A stretch of 64,000 bases of DNA from Hygrophila difformis (lineage: Eukaryota > Streptophyta > Magnoliopsida > Lamiales > Acanthaceae), in assembly GCA_030278955.1 (NCBI GenBank), contig JAOANR010000003.1:59637628-59701627 (forward strand), read 5' to 3'. A model generated the notes under the pieces. It did no database searches, was not told the DNA's origin, and saw only the letters and a program-made list of their open reading frames with translations. The translations under genes and the position numbers were made by a program. Below, one piece after another: positions 22,189 through 33,939 of the stretch (within the stretch, counting starts at the first letter, position 1; each line of letters begins with the position of its first letter).

Positions 22189-22860
22189 TAAAAAAAAGTC
22201 AAATACATCCATATTCTTTTCAAAAAACAAAATCGATCATTTTTTAATTTTATTACCGATTTAGTCCGTTACATATGCTAATTATATCCACTTTAGTCCA
22301 AAAATTACTAATCATTCACAGGACGCTGACGTGACAATGATTTATTCTAAACCATACACGCTGGATCTGTTTTGAATTGTTGCCACTCCAATGTGCTTGC
22401 CAAATAAGTGTGCAACCCGACCCGACTCCAATTTCAATCACTTCCCATATCGCAACACCCCGATTCGAAGCCTTTCTTTTCAATCACCCCAATTCGAAGC
22501 CTTTCATTTCAATCACCTCCCATATCGCAGCATCCCCAATTCAAACCCTAATCCCGCAGCGCATATTCAAATTCCGGCAATAAAGAAACGATAATGGGGA
22601 CGTTTGGCTCAAAACTGAGGGTCGAAGAATGAAAAGGACAGTCACATGCCTTTTGTCTCTTGTGTTTAATCTTGATCGCCTTTGAAAATGAAAAGGACCA
22701 AAATAAATCAATGCCACGTCAGCGTCCTAGGAAGGATTAGTGATTTTTGGACTAAAATGGATATAATTAGCATAGGTAGCGGACTAACGCGGTAATAAAA
22801 TTAAAAAAGGATTGATTTGGCTTTTGTGGAAAGAAAACAGATGTATTTGGCCTTTTTTCC
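22189..22860. mobile_element. Mutator-like (MULE) element with long TIRs
   Basis: About 155-bp terminal inverted repeats: the left arm (to about 22345) and the right arm (from about 22705) share AATTTTATTACCG, TATGCTAATTATATCCA, TTTAGTCCAAAAAT and GGACGCTGACGTG in opposite orientation. ATTTTTATAT flanks both sides (22179-22188 and 22861-22870), a 9-10 bp duplication as expected for MULEs. The 350-bp interior contains CAAACCCTAATCCCGCAG and repeated CAATTCGAAGCCTTTC, resembling a gene leader; capture of a host fragment (Pack-MULE) is possible. The right end lies 309 bp upstream of the PYL start codon. Confidence 0.8.
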
Positions 22861-22888
22861 ATTTTTATATATACTACTGTATAAAATA

Positions 22889-22899
22889 ATTTATTTATT

Positions 22900-22935
<36 letters not shown>

Positions 22936-22937
22936 TT
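22889..22937. repeat. TTTA/TTA microsatellite upstream of the PYL gene
   Basis: Five or six TTTA units run into about ten TTA units, between the MULE and the PYL leader. Confidence 0.9.
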
Positions 22938-23168
22938 TAGAAAAATGGATCCTTTTCCTACGAGAGGAAATGTGTAGAAGCCAATTTGGACCATTCTGGA
23001 CAAGAGTCAGGCGCGATTGCTGTTGCTGCTGGTGGTGAATATTTTTAATTGTTCGTGGATTTATCCGATTTCGATTCTGCTGATTAGAGCGAATATCGGA
23101 TTGATTCTTACAGTTTCTCCAATTTTTTTGCGGCGGAAATTGATTAGAGTTCGAGCTTGGATTTGATA

Positions 23169-24527
23169 ATGGTAAGCCCAACGAGCGCCGCAGGATCGGA
23201 GGAGGATTTCATCAAGCGATACCATAAGCATGATGTTGGGGAGAATCAGTGCAGTTCGTGCTTGGTGAAGCACGTTAGAGCTCCACTGCCTCTTGTGAGT
23301 TGCGGATTATTGTTGTTTATTGTTGTTGTTTTTGTGATTTTGCCTGATTTTTTGGTAGATCCGTAATCGATTGGGTGAATTGAAGAGATTTAGGGTTGAT
23401 TCGTGCTTCAGGTGTGGTCTCTGGTTAGGAGATTCGATCAGCCGCAGAGGTACAAGCCGTTTGTGAGTAGATGCATAGTGGAAGGGGACTTGCGGATTGG
23501 CACCGTGAGAGAGGTGAATGTGAAATCTGGTCTCCCGGCGACGACGAGCAAGGAGAGGCTGGAGCTGTTGGACGATGAGAAACACATTTTCAGCATGCGG
23601 ATTGTCGATGGCGATCACCGCCTCAAGGTATTTGATCGTGAAAATTGTGGTTCAATTCATTTTGTAACTGCTATCTCTAGGAATCTAGATCAATATGCTG
23701 CGTTGTTTTCCTTGTGCGTTTATACTAATATGTAGCAACTGCATTTTTAGAGTTATGAGAAAGGGTACAAGGATCATTGATTTCAAATAAAATTGGGACA
23801 AATTTGTGATTTGTCGTCTACGGATTGCACAATCTAGTGCTAAATCCTTACTTATGATCTTATTTATTTTAAAGAAACCTATAATTTGTCAAAGAATCTT
23901 GATTTTCACAGTGATTTGTGCGGAGGGGATGCTTGATTAAATTCACATCTGGGTTTTTGACAACGTTTGCTCTTAGGTATTCATTCCAATAAAAATCGGA
24001 GAAATAATGATTGCAATCATGAAGAAACTGACTATTATCAAGAATTGCCTATATCCCTGTATGAATATATACAGAAGAGGCTTGTTGAGACTCTGATTTG
24101 AGATTTGAGGATGTTTGCATTCTTGGATATATTCATGGATGGAAATGAATGAACACTGAATTCTTACAATTCTATATGCATGTATACAGGAGAAGCTTGT
24201 TTAAATTACATTTGGTATTTGATGAGGTTTGGTCTCTTTGATAATATTCCTCGATGGGGAATGGCATCACACACTGAACATTCTACAATTCTGTTTTTCT
24301 GTTTGCAGAACTACTCTTCCATAATCACGGTGCATCCTGAGATCATAGATGGAAGGCCAGGGACAATGGTGATCGAGTCCTTTGTGGTGGATGTGCCCGA
24401 AGGAAACACCAGAGACGAGACATGCTACTTTGTCGAAGCCCTGATTAAGTGCAATCTCAAGTCACTGGCGGACGTCTCAGAGCGCCGAGCCGTGCAGGGC
24501 TGGACAGAGCCGATGGACAGGGCCTAA
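23169..24527 (+). CDS. PYL9: PYL9-like abscisic acid receptor (PYR/PYL/RCAR subfamily I), three exons
   Basis: Exons are 23169-23294, 23412-23627 and 24309-24527. All junctions are phase 0 with GT/AG ends (GTGAGT..TTCAG, GTATTT..TTGCAG), giving 186 residues, the normal subfamily length. Two introns at these places are typical of PYL7-10. It is a START/Bet v 1-fold receptor that binds ABA and then inhibits clade A PP2C phosphatases, releasing SnRK2 kinases; it acts in cytosol and nucleus. The gate loop SGLPA is at 81-85 and the latch HRL at 111-113. The ABA-contacting lysine is in YKPFVSRC (about K57). [26 protein letters not shown] and the C-terminal helix [21 protein letters not shown] are intact. 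The start is the first ATG of the open frame (MVSPTSAAG). A 10-codon upstream ORF (22945-22977) may lie in the leader. The PYL9 assignment over PYL8 is a judgement. Confidence 0.95.
24058..24291 (+). repeat. tandem duplication in PYL intron 2
   Basis: Two diverged copies of about 115 bp (24058-24174 and 24177-24291) share TATACAG(A/G)AGA(G/A)GCTTGTT, GATGAGGTTT-like and CACTGAA..TTCTACAATTCT. The second copy ends 17 bp before the exon 3 acceptor, so the acceptor's upstream tract derives from this duplication. Confidence 0.6.
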
Positions 24528-26865
24528 CCATGTGTGGTGGTGAGTGAGTTTTCCCACAGTTAAGAGATCCATTTTATCATCAGATATGCTGAATATCGCA
24601 TGATTCTTCAAAGGGTGGCATTTTGGACATAGATCTTGATGCTATTTTTGTTGCTCTAGGTTCTTTTCCATCTCTATCCATCTATCTATACATATTTATA
24701 TATATAAGTATATCAATCTGTTTCTAATTTCAGTCATATAACTCACATATATGTCAATTTGTGATGTTGAGTTTGTGTTTGCCAATGGGTTGTAAATATT
24801 TCTAGCTCATGATAAATAAATGGTTTCTTTGTTGTGAATTGTGTTTGTTCGGTAATCGTGGTTTGTATGGATGAAATGTTTGTGTGGAAGTCGTTGTTCC
24901 AAAGTAAATAGGGGGGGGGGGGGGGGGGGGGACTTGAAAGTGACGCCTTTTGTTTTATTACATGAATTAACTTGCACTCCAACTTTAAAGGTCGTAACGA
25001 ATATAGCCGTTTTTGTGCAATAAATTGGTCCAGGAAGGAATATTAACGGCTCGTTATTGTCTTGGTGCATGGAGTTGCAAATAAATCATGTTATTTTTGG
25101 GTCATCAAAATTAAGTTTGTTTGGTACTGTGTTCGTTCTTTTTTTTTTTTTTTTTTTTTTCCCTAGTGCTTGAGTTCGTTGGTGCTTAGCAAATTAAGTT
25201 AATTATTATTCGATGTCGAGCAATATTTTCACATCGTTAAGTTTTACTACTATGTTTGTTGTTTAGCAAGCATTTTGTTAATTACAACTTGGTATGTGAG
25301 AGAAAGGAGATAAAGGGTATTATTCTAATATTCAAATTTTATTGGGAATTTGGGATCATATATATATTTATCAGTTCATGTGAACTTGGCTGGATTCTCT
25401 GATATTTTGGAGAGAATATAATGAAATGGGTACGTGAATTAGGTCATAAAATTTGATGGAAGAATACCATCAAAGGACGTGTAAGTGGTGTTATCACGTG
25501 AACTAGTAGTCGGATTCGTGGATTTTCATAGGGGACTGGGGACGTTTTGGCGTATTCTTCCCTTGTCAGAATTTTCAATTAAGTTCCCTTGTATTTTAGC
25601 CCCATAAAAAAAAAAACAAGGAATGTATAATTTCGGTTATTCATCAATTTAATGTTAAAACATGAAATCTTGAGAATTTCATAAAATAACTATGGTGCAA
25701 AGAAATTAAAATAATCGTAAAAATACTCGATAAATATCTGAAAATAATTAAATGTGGTTCAGAGTTTTGGCTAGTGATTAAAATTTTCACCTCCCAAGTC
25801 CCAACCTTTGTGCCACATGATTCTTTTATCATGTCGAGATAGAGATACCACCACATGCTATGTGACCCCTCTCGTGTAGTCCATGCATACCTCTCTCACG
25901 TTGGTGCAAGTGGGAGTACGCATATGAATGAGTGTGGTATTGAGTGGGGAGAATGTGAAGGGTCGCTGTGTGCGGCAATATTTACATGTGTGCTCCTGCT
26001 TCTAGCAACGTAAAAGAGACTATGGGGCTATACGAGATGGGGTCACCAAGCATATGGTGGTATGGTATTTCATCATAAAAAAGGGGCCCGTGACACTTTG
26101 ATTGAGGGGTTTGATCTACATCGACCCCTATATATCCCTTCCCCTAATTACTCTTGTAATAGTGCTGGTTTCATTTTGATTTATAAAAAAAGAGAAGTTG
26201 CTCTTATTTATTGATGTCCATTGGTTATCCTAAAACTGCGCAATCAGATCGACACGAATTTTGGATATCCAAAATTTCTAATCGTTCAAAATCCCAATTT
26301 GTATCTGATTGGAAAAATCTTATCTAGATATCCCATCTAAACAGTTTTAAAATCACTAAAGCTACTGGACTCCCATACACTTTTACCGACACATAAGTGT
26401 CAATGTTTAAAAAAAAATAAAAATCACTAAAGCCACTAACATAAGAAACAACTTAAAAATCGGATCACATATCCTATTAACATGTAATTTTAATACTATA
26501 CCCGATCCAAAAGTGAAAACGGGTGGAATACTCGGAAATTTAACTCGAATATTTGAACGCCCCTAGTTAATTTAATAAATACATTATACATCTTGCTCTT
26601 ATGGGGTGGAGTCGTTCACTTTTGTAATACAATCAATTATTTAATTTTTTTTAATTTTTTTTATGAGGAGGTATTTATGGGGATGTTTTGGCAGCATTTC
26701 GGGATCATCTCAAAGGAAAGAAATTCTAGCTTAGATACTTTCGTGTGGTTGTGACTCCCATATGTTGATGATGACATTGGTGTGGTCATCCTTAGCTTGT
26801 CTTCCCTCTCCATGCTTATTTCAAATCATGTTTCCACAAGCACCCAAGCTTAATTAATTTTTTGG
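24528..26865. other. 3' flank of PYL and intergenic DNA, no gene seen
   Basis: Probable 3' UTR to about 24840 (AATAAA-like ATAAATAAATG near 24810). It then has a 21-G run (24911-24931), a T run of about 23 (25138-25160), and AT-rich spacer. The stretch at 26490-26570 has ACCCGATCC/AACTCGAATA motifs, perhaps a fragment of the GACCCGA repeat family. Short frames here lack any domain. Confidence 0.45.
24911..24931 (+). repeat. 21-bp poly-G tract
   Basis: An uninterrupted run of 21 G, about 390 bp after the PYL stop codon. It is able to form G-quadruplex structure; the length is prone to sequencing error. Confidence 0.9.
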
Positions 26866-27303
26866 TGTTAAAGATACATAATTGAATTACATTATTGAGT
26901 CTGCATTATTGAGGACATCATTAATGCGGCTTGACTAGCAACAGTATAACATCCCTCTATATATATGTGCTATGCTTTGATATGAAAATCAGACAGACAA
27001 CTCACTTCCTCCCCTTTATTTTATCTTCATTACTTGTTTTGCTATTGCCTTACTCTCTGTTCCAATTCTGCACTAGATTATATATATATATATATATATA
27101 TATAAAGGTCTTCATTCATCTCTCTCAATAAAGGTCTTCTTTATATATATATATATATATAAAGGTCTTCATTCCTCTCTCTCAATAATACCACCGCCCC
27201 TTCTCATCATTTCCAAGTCTTCATTACCCTATACATATTGAAGAAAAGTTATACATATATATTTATATACACATAATATGCTAAAGTCATAATATTCACA
27301 ACA
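26866..27303 (+). repeat. copia 5' LTR
   Basis: 438 bp, TGTTAAAGAT ... CACAACA. It is 61 bp longer than the 3' LTR because an AAAGGTCTTCATT / (TA)n segment has been duplicated (about 27079-27175). A CCTCTATATATATG promoter-like box is at about 26955. Confidence 0.9.
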
Positions 27304-27387
27304 CGTTATCAGCACGAGCCACGAACGGAGCTCTGCCGGAATTTCCTTTGAGGTAATATTCAACCTTGGTATTTCAATAATTTTATT

Positions 27388-30300
27388 ATGGCTAACTTGA
27401 CAAAGCAGGATTTCAGACCACTGATGGTATCTGGAGATAATTATCTATCTTGGAAAACGGATGTTGAAATCCATTTGGAATCAATGGGTCTTGAAAAAAT
27501 AATTGAAAAAGATAATCAGGCTTCAAACCAAGAGCGTGCGAAAGCTATGATTTTCATCCGCCATCATCTTGATGAGGGATTGAAAACACAGTATTTAACG
27601 GTCAAAGACCCAATCGAGCTCTGGGAGAATTTGGAAAAAAAGATATCATCATTTAAGATCAATTAATCTCCCTCGAGCCCAGTATGACTGGTTACACTTA
27701 CGATTCCAGGATTTTAAATCAGTAAATGATTACAATTTTGCTCTGTTTAATATCGTATCACAATTAAGACTGTGTGGTGAAATAGTTACTGATAAACAAA
27801 TGCTAGAGAAGACATTCTCTACATTCCACCCTTCCAATTCGGTATTAGTACAACAATACCGAGCAAATGGTTTCACTGAATATTCTGATTTGATTACGTT
27901 TTTGTTATTGGCTGAAAAGAATAACGATTTATTATTGAAAAATCATGAAATGAGACCAATTGGCAGTAGTCCATTGCCAGAGGCACATGTGACTGAATCT
28001 TCCAGCCGTGGTCATGGCCGGGGTCAGAGATCTCGTGGTCGTGGGTATAACCGAGGCCGTGGGAAAAATCATCTCCGCATTAATGTTTATATTAGGCCCA
28101 CGACAGATACACCTAATCAGAATCATGGCAACACCAGAGGTGATGTCCAAAAACAGAATTATGAAGAAGCAAAATGCGATAGATGCGGCCTAAAAGGGCA
28201 CTGGTACAAAAATTGTCGTACCAGAGATCATTGGGTGAAACTTTATCAAGATTCCCAGAGGGAAAAAGGAAAAAGGGTGGTTGAAACAAACCATATTGAC
28301 AGAATGAATTCTGAGGAGAATATACCCAATATCCCATAATTTCAAGTTGTTGATTTATATAATGACTTAGTTTAATTGTTATGTTGTATTATTGTTTTCA
28401 TTACGCTTTGAACTTATGTATCTGTCTTCACTTTTGTATGTGTGCTATATTATTGTCTCTGTACTGTAATATTTCACTTATGTTAAATCTTATTTTAATA
28501 TTGATGATATCTTGTTTTAATTACAGCAAAATGGGGAGTTATAAAAGTGATAATATATGTCTTATTGATAGTGCTTCAACGCACACGATACTAAAAGACA
28601 TAAGGTATTTTTCCAATTTAAAAATGGGAGATACAAGCATAAACACAATATATGGTAGTGCAAATATTATACAAGGAATTGGCACAACCAACCTTATTTT
28701 CCCAGAGGGGACAAAATTAATTGTGAAAAATGCACTCCTATCTCCCAAGTCTCGAAGAAATTTATTAAGTTTTAAAGATATCCGAGAAAATGGATATCAT
28801 CTTGAGACATCGACTTCAGAGAATGTCGAATATTTATTAATTACAAATACCACTCATGGTAAGAAATATATATTGGAAAAATTACCAGCTCTGTCATCTG
28901 GATTGTATTTTTCAAAGATAAATACAATTGAAAATTATCACTTAGACGACAGGTCTAATATTTCCCAAATAAACCAGAGGTTTATTGATGGCAGAGGCCC
29001 ACTAATATATATCATTCCAAAATAGGCCAGATGTCTATTGGAAGCCATAGGCTTAATGATGAATATATGATATGGCATGATCGCCTAGGCCATCCTGGCT
29101 CTACAATGATGAGGCGAATTATTAGAAATAGTCATGGTCATTCATTAAAGGGACAAAAATTGCTGCAACATAATGATTATATATGTGTTGCTTGCTCCCA
29201 AGGAAAATTGATTTCCAAACATTCACCAACAAAAGTGGGAACTGAAAGCCCTAGTTTTCTTGAAAGAATTCAGGGCGATATATGTGGACCTATAGTTCCA
29301 CCACGTTGACCATTTAAATATTTTATGGTGCTAATTGATGCATTAACATGATGGTCCAATGTATCATTATTATCATCTCGCAACCATGCGTTTGCAAAAT
29401 TACTTGCTCAAATTATTAAATTACGAGCACAGTTCCCTGATTATACAAGAAAAAATATCCGATTGGATAATGCTGGTGAATATTCATCCCAGAGGTTTGA
29501 TGAATACTGTATGTCAATTGGCATAACAGTTGAGTATCCTGTTGCTCATGTCCATACACAGAATGGACTTGCTGAATCGCTTATAAAGCGTTTACAATTA
29601 ATTGCCAGACCATTATTAATGAGATCTGGATTGCCATTGACAGCTTGGGGGCATGCAATACTACATGCAGCAAAATTGGTGCGGATAAGACCAACGCATT
29701 ATCATGAATACTCCCCTATACAATTAACATTTGTGCATGAACCCAATATATCTCATCTCAGAATATTTGACTGCGCAGTATATGTCCCGATTGCACCACC
29801 TCAGCGCACAAAGATGGGTCCCCAACGTAGATTGGGAATATATATCGGGTATGAATCATCATCGATTATTCGATATCTCGAACCATTAACTGGTGATTTA
29901 TTTACTGCGAAATTCAAAGATTGTCATTTTGACGAATCTCATTTCCCGACATTAGGGGGAGATAAAAATCAACCAAAGAAAGAAAAAGAAATCAACTGGA
30001 AAACACCGTTAGATTTCTTTGATCCTCGTACAAATGATTGTGAACTAGAAGTACAAAGAATTGTACATTTGCAGAATATTGCAAACCAATTGCCGGATGC
30101 ATTATGCGACTCTAAAAGAGTAACAAAATCTCTTATACCGGCAACAAATGTTCCAATCAAAATTAATGTCCCGGAGGGACCAATTACAAGTGCCAAAAAT
30201 GAATCTACTGCACGCCTGAAGCGTGGTAGACCACGAGGTTCCAAAGATAAAAATCCTCGAAAGAAAAGAGGATCACAAATCATTGAAAGTGAAAAAATTA

Positions 30301-32130
30301 CAGAAAATATTCCAGAGGAAAAAGAAGCTCTTGAAGAGCAAACAGCTCCAGAGGAGCAGGAACTTGCAGCTCCAGAGGAACAGGAAATTGAAAATAATGA
30401 AATATCAATTAATTTTGTCACAAGCAGAAATATTCGGAATCGAGATGCAATTATCATAGATAATGCATTCTCATACCATATAGCACTTGACATCATAAAC
30501 GATGACGAGGATCATGAACCAAAATCGGTTGATGAATGTCGGAAAAGAAAAGATTGGCCAAAATGGAAAGATGCAATCCAATCTGAATTGGATTACCTGG
30601 CTAGACGAAATGTGTTTGGACCGATTGTTAAAACACCAGAAAATAGAAAGCCAGTCGGATACAGATGGATTTTTGTAAGAAAAAGAAATGACAAAAATGA
30701 AATTGTCAGATACAAAGCGAGACTAGTCGCCCAAGGGTTCTCACAAAGACCCGGATTTGATTATGATGAAACATATTCCCCTATAATGGATGGAATAACA
30801 TTTAGATATCTTATCAGTTTAGCAGTCCATCAAAATCTTGAAATGAGATTAATGGATGTTATTACTGCGTATCTATATGGAAATTTAGATACAGATATCT
30901 ATATGAAGGTCCCAGAGGGATGAAAAATGCCAGAGACATATGAATCAAATCCTAAACATACATATTCCATCAAATTACAAAAAATCCTTATATGGATTGA
31001 AACAATCCGGGCGAATGTGGTATAACTAACTCAGTGAGTCATTGGTACAAGAAGGTTATACAAATGACCCAATCTGTCCATGTATTTTCATTAAGAAAAA
31101 TGGACAATGGTTTGTAATCATTGCAGTTAATGTTGATGATCTCAACTTGATTGGAACTCCAGAGGAGCTCCAAAAGGCTGTTGAATACTTGAAAAAGGAG
31201 TTTGAAATCAAAGATTTTGGTAAAACCAAATCATGCCTTGGTCTGCAAATTGAATATTTAAATAATGGAACTTTTATCCACCAAACGGCTTATACTCAGA
31301 GAATATTAAAACGATTTTATATGGATAAAGCACATCCATTGAGTACTCCAATGGTCGTAAGGTCACTTGATATAAAAAAGGATATGTTTAGACCACAAGA
31401 GGAAGGTGAACAAATTCTTGGACCAGAGGTCCCATATCTAAGTGCCATAGGTACTTTAATGTATCTCGCAAACTGCACTAGACCAGATATATCATTTGCA
31501 GTAAATTTAGCGAGATTTAGTTCATCTCCTACAAGACGACATTGGAATGGAATTAAACACATATTGCGTTATCTCCAAGGAACTATTGATCTTGGGTTAT
31601 TTTACCCAAATGATTCTCGACATGAAATAATCGGCTTTGCTGATGCTGGATATTTGTCAGATCCGCATAAAGCCAAATCTCAAACTGGCTATGTTTTTAC
31701 ATGAGGTGGTACTGCAATTTCATAGAGATCAATGAAGCAGACTTTGACTGCTACTTCCTCAAATCATGCTGAAATTTTAGCAATCCATAAAGCAAGTTGA
31801 GAATGTGTATGGTTGCGATCTTTGATGCACCATATACTAAAAAATTGTGGCATAACTAATGAAGGAAAAATACCCCCAACAATTTTATACGAGGATAATG
31901 CAGCCTGTATAGCACAATTGAAGGGAGTGTATATTAAAGGAGATAGAACGAAACATATTTCACCAAAATTTTTCTTCACTCATGATTTGCAGAAAAATGG
32001 TGAAATAGATGTGCAACAAATTCGTTCAGTTGATAATCTTGCAGATTTATTTACCAAGGCACTACCAACACCAACATTCGAGAAGCTCGTGAAGAAAATT
32101 GGAATGCGGCGGCTTCGAGATTTAAAATGA
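27388..32130 (+). pseudogene. copia gag-pol polyprotein, broken
   Basis: Domains in order: gag (27388-28339) with a UBN2-type capsid region and a CCHC knuckle (CDRCGLKGHWYKNC, about 28175-28216), then a protease with the DSAS active-site phrase (about 28567). Next is an integrase zinc region (WHDRLGHPG, CVACSQGK; 29070-29240) and a DDE core with D near 29279, D in RLDNAGE (29464) and E in LAES (about 29573). The RT runs 30620-31160 and the RNase H about 31620-32100. Damage: a frameshift in an A7 run near 27645, another near 30985, and in-frame TGA stops near 29307, 29348, 30921, 31702 and 31798. The RT catalytic YVDD is NVDD here (31129-31140). Most stops look like CGA or TGG changed to TGA, as methyl-C deamination gives. 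It cannot encode active enzymes. Confidence 0.93.
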
Positions 32131-32260
32131 TGTTCAAATCAGGAGGAGAAGTTAACATACAAGAATCATGTACTATTTTTCCTGACTTGGATTTTTTTTT
32201 CCACATGATTTTTTCCAAGTAAGGTTTTAACGAGACATATTCTTTGTATTGAAAAAATCC

Positions 32261-32270
32261 AAAGGGGGAG
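32261..32270 (+). other. copia polypurine tract
   Basis: AAAGGGGGAG directly precedes the 3' LTR; it is the expected plus-strand primer site. Confidence 0.85.
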
Positions 32271-32647
32271 TGTTAAAGATACATAATTAAATTACATTAT
32301 TGAGTCTGCATTATTGAGGACATCATTAATGCGGCTTGACTAGCAACAGTATAACATCCCTCTATATATATGTGCTATGCTTTGATATGAAAATCAGACA
32401 GACAACTCACTTCCTCCACTTTATTTTATCTTCATTACTTGTTTTGCTATTGCCTTACTCTATGTTCCAATTCTGCACTAGATTAAATACATATATATAT
32501 ATATAAAGGTCTTCATTCCTCTCTCTCAATAATACCATCGCCCCTTCTCATCATTTCCAAGTCTTCATTACCCTATACATATTGAAGAAAAGTTATTCAT
32601 ATATATTTATATACACATAATAGACTAAAGTAATAATATTCACAACA
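32271..32647 (+). repeat. copia 3' LTR
   Basis: 377 bp, TGTTAAAGAT ... CACAACA. It differs from the 5' LTR at roughly ten single positions plus the microsatellite/duplication length change. Confidence 0.9.
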
Positions 32648-33654
32648 TTTACAATATTTGTCATAATATATATATATATATATATATATTCTCCACTTTC
32701 ACTATCATATTTTAACTCAATATATACATTAAAACTCCCCTTTTCTCACTAAAAAAAAGTTTAAATTCGTCTCCCAAAACCTTATCCCAATTTCAGCAAA
32801 AGTGTTTCTCAAAGGCTACAATTTCTTCCACTCTCCCAATCAAGTGATGTAAACAATACATTTGTTTGCATCCCATTTACATAATTTCTACATATTAAGA
32901 TGGGGGTTAACAATTATTGAAGAAATTTGTTGTCTAGCAATCTTTTAATTAATTTATTTTTTCTCTAAAAAATACAGTATAATATAAGAATTAATTAATG
33001 TGGATTGGGAAGTCACAAAGTGGCGAGAGGCTGTGAATGAACTGGCAAATGGGATTAATGGGACAATGTGGGAGCACATGCCTTTTCCCCTACAATGTCA
33101 TGTTCAAGGCTGAGTGGTCTGAACTTCTATCAAGTATTATTATTTTTATTTTTTTATTTATTTATTTGTGGGCTATCACTCAATCCCTTTAACACATGTT
33201 GGCTTGTTGCAAGAAAGTTCAGTTTTTGTGTTATGGGGATTTGGATAAATTATTAGGGCCAAATGCATTGTATATATGTTATCTTTTCTGTGGTTGTCGA
33301 TAAGTGATTGAGGTGTAAAAAGTTATATAGGGTTTGTTCTGTGGATTATTCCTAGGGTTTTGAATAAGTAAAACAAATTTGTCTTGTTAATTGTTTAATA
33401 TGTGTAGTGTTACTTTATCAATGAGATGCTTTGCAACACTTAAACCAAGAAGAGGAAATTTTTAGTGTGGCTATTTGTTTAGTATAGGTGTCAATATATA
33501 ATTAGGGTGTTATTTTAGAAAAAATTAGAGTTTCAACCATTACAACGGTAAACCCATGCACTTTTTTAATTGCTAGATTTAAGAGTAGTACTATATATAC
33601 ATTTGGATTGTTAAATATATTACACATAATTCATATTGGCATAGTTTTATTATT
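32648..33654. other. intergenic, no gene seen
   Basis: AT-rich with a TA microsatellite (about 32667-32689). The frame at 33068-33256 has no domain support. Confidence 0.4.
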
Positions 33655-33939
33655 TATTGAATAATTTTGATTCAATTTTTAAACACATATGTATAAGATA
33701 AAACATAGTCAAATGACATCTTGTTGGATTCGTCTAATCGCATAGATTTTTTTTTTTGGTAAACAGTGACACTCATGTGTTGGCAAATGTGTGTGGGATC
33801 CCAAACCACACAAATTACAGTCTAATTGCATAGATTTAAAAATATTAAATTTTTTATAATTTGTACTTTTATACAATTTGAGATATACTAAGCATTAAAA
33901 ATGTGTATAATTGCATAGTTTTTGAAAATCGGATGAAGT
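33655..33939. mobile_element. Stowaway-type MITE remnant, interrupted
   Basis: Interior phrases AAAACATAGTCAAATGACAT and CTTGTTGGATTCGTCTAAT, and the right end AAAATCGGATGAAG, match the 18142 family. The left end is eroded. It is split by a short retroposed tail at 33750-33820. Confidence 0.65.
33750..33820 (-). mobile_element. short retroposed LINE/SINE tail with 17-bp target duplication
   Basis: A 71-bp insert; on the - strand it ends CACTGTTTACC plus an A run. It is flanked by TCTAATCGCATAGATTT (33733-33749) and TCTAATTGCATAGATTT (33821-33837), identical but for one base. Confidence 0.8.

Larger units (their letters stand above)
26866..32647 (+). mobile_element. Ty1/copia LTR retrotransposon, decayed
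   Basis: 5' LTR 26866-27303, 3' LTR 32271-32647, order gag-protease-integrase-RT-RNase H (integrase before RT, the copia order). A purine tract AAAGGGGGAG (32261-32270) abuts the 3' LTR. The sequence after the 5' LTR, CGTTATCAGCACGAGCC, is the priming-site region typical of a large plant copia group. The 5 bases outside the LTRs (TTTGG left, TTTAC right) do not match, so the target duplication is lost or the element is recombinant. Confidence 0.93.

Noticed and set aside
22377..22594. 67-68 codon frames in the MULE interior
   Set aside because: Pro/His-rich frames from repeated CAATTCGAAGCC phrases; no domain, though the DNA may be a captured gene leader.
29969..30496. 175-codon - strand frame over the copia pol
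   Set aside because: Antisense shadow of the integrase/RT linker; no domain.
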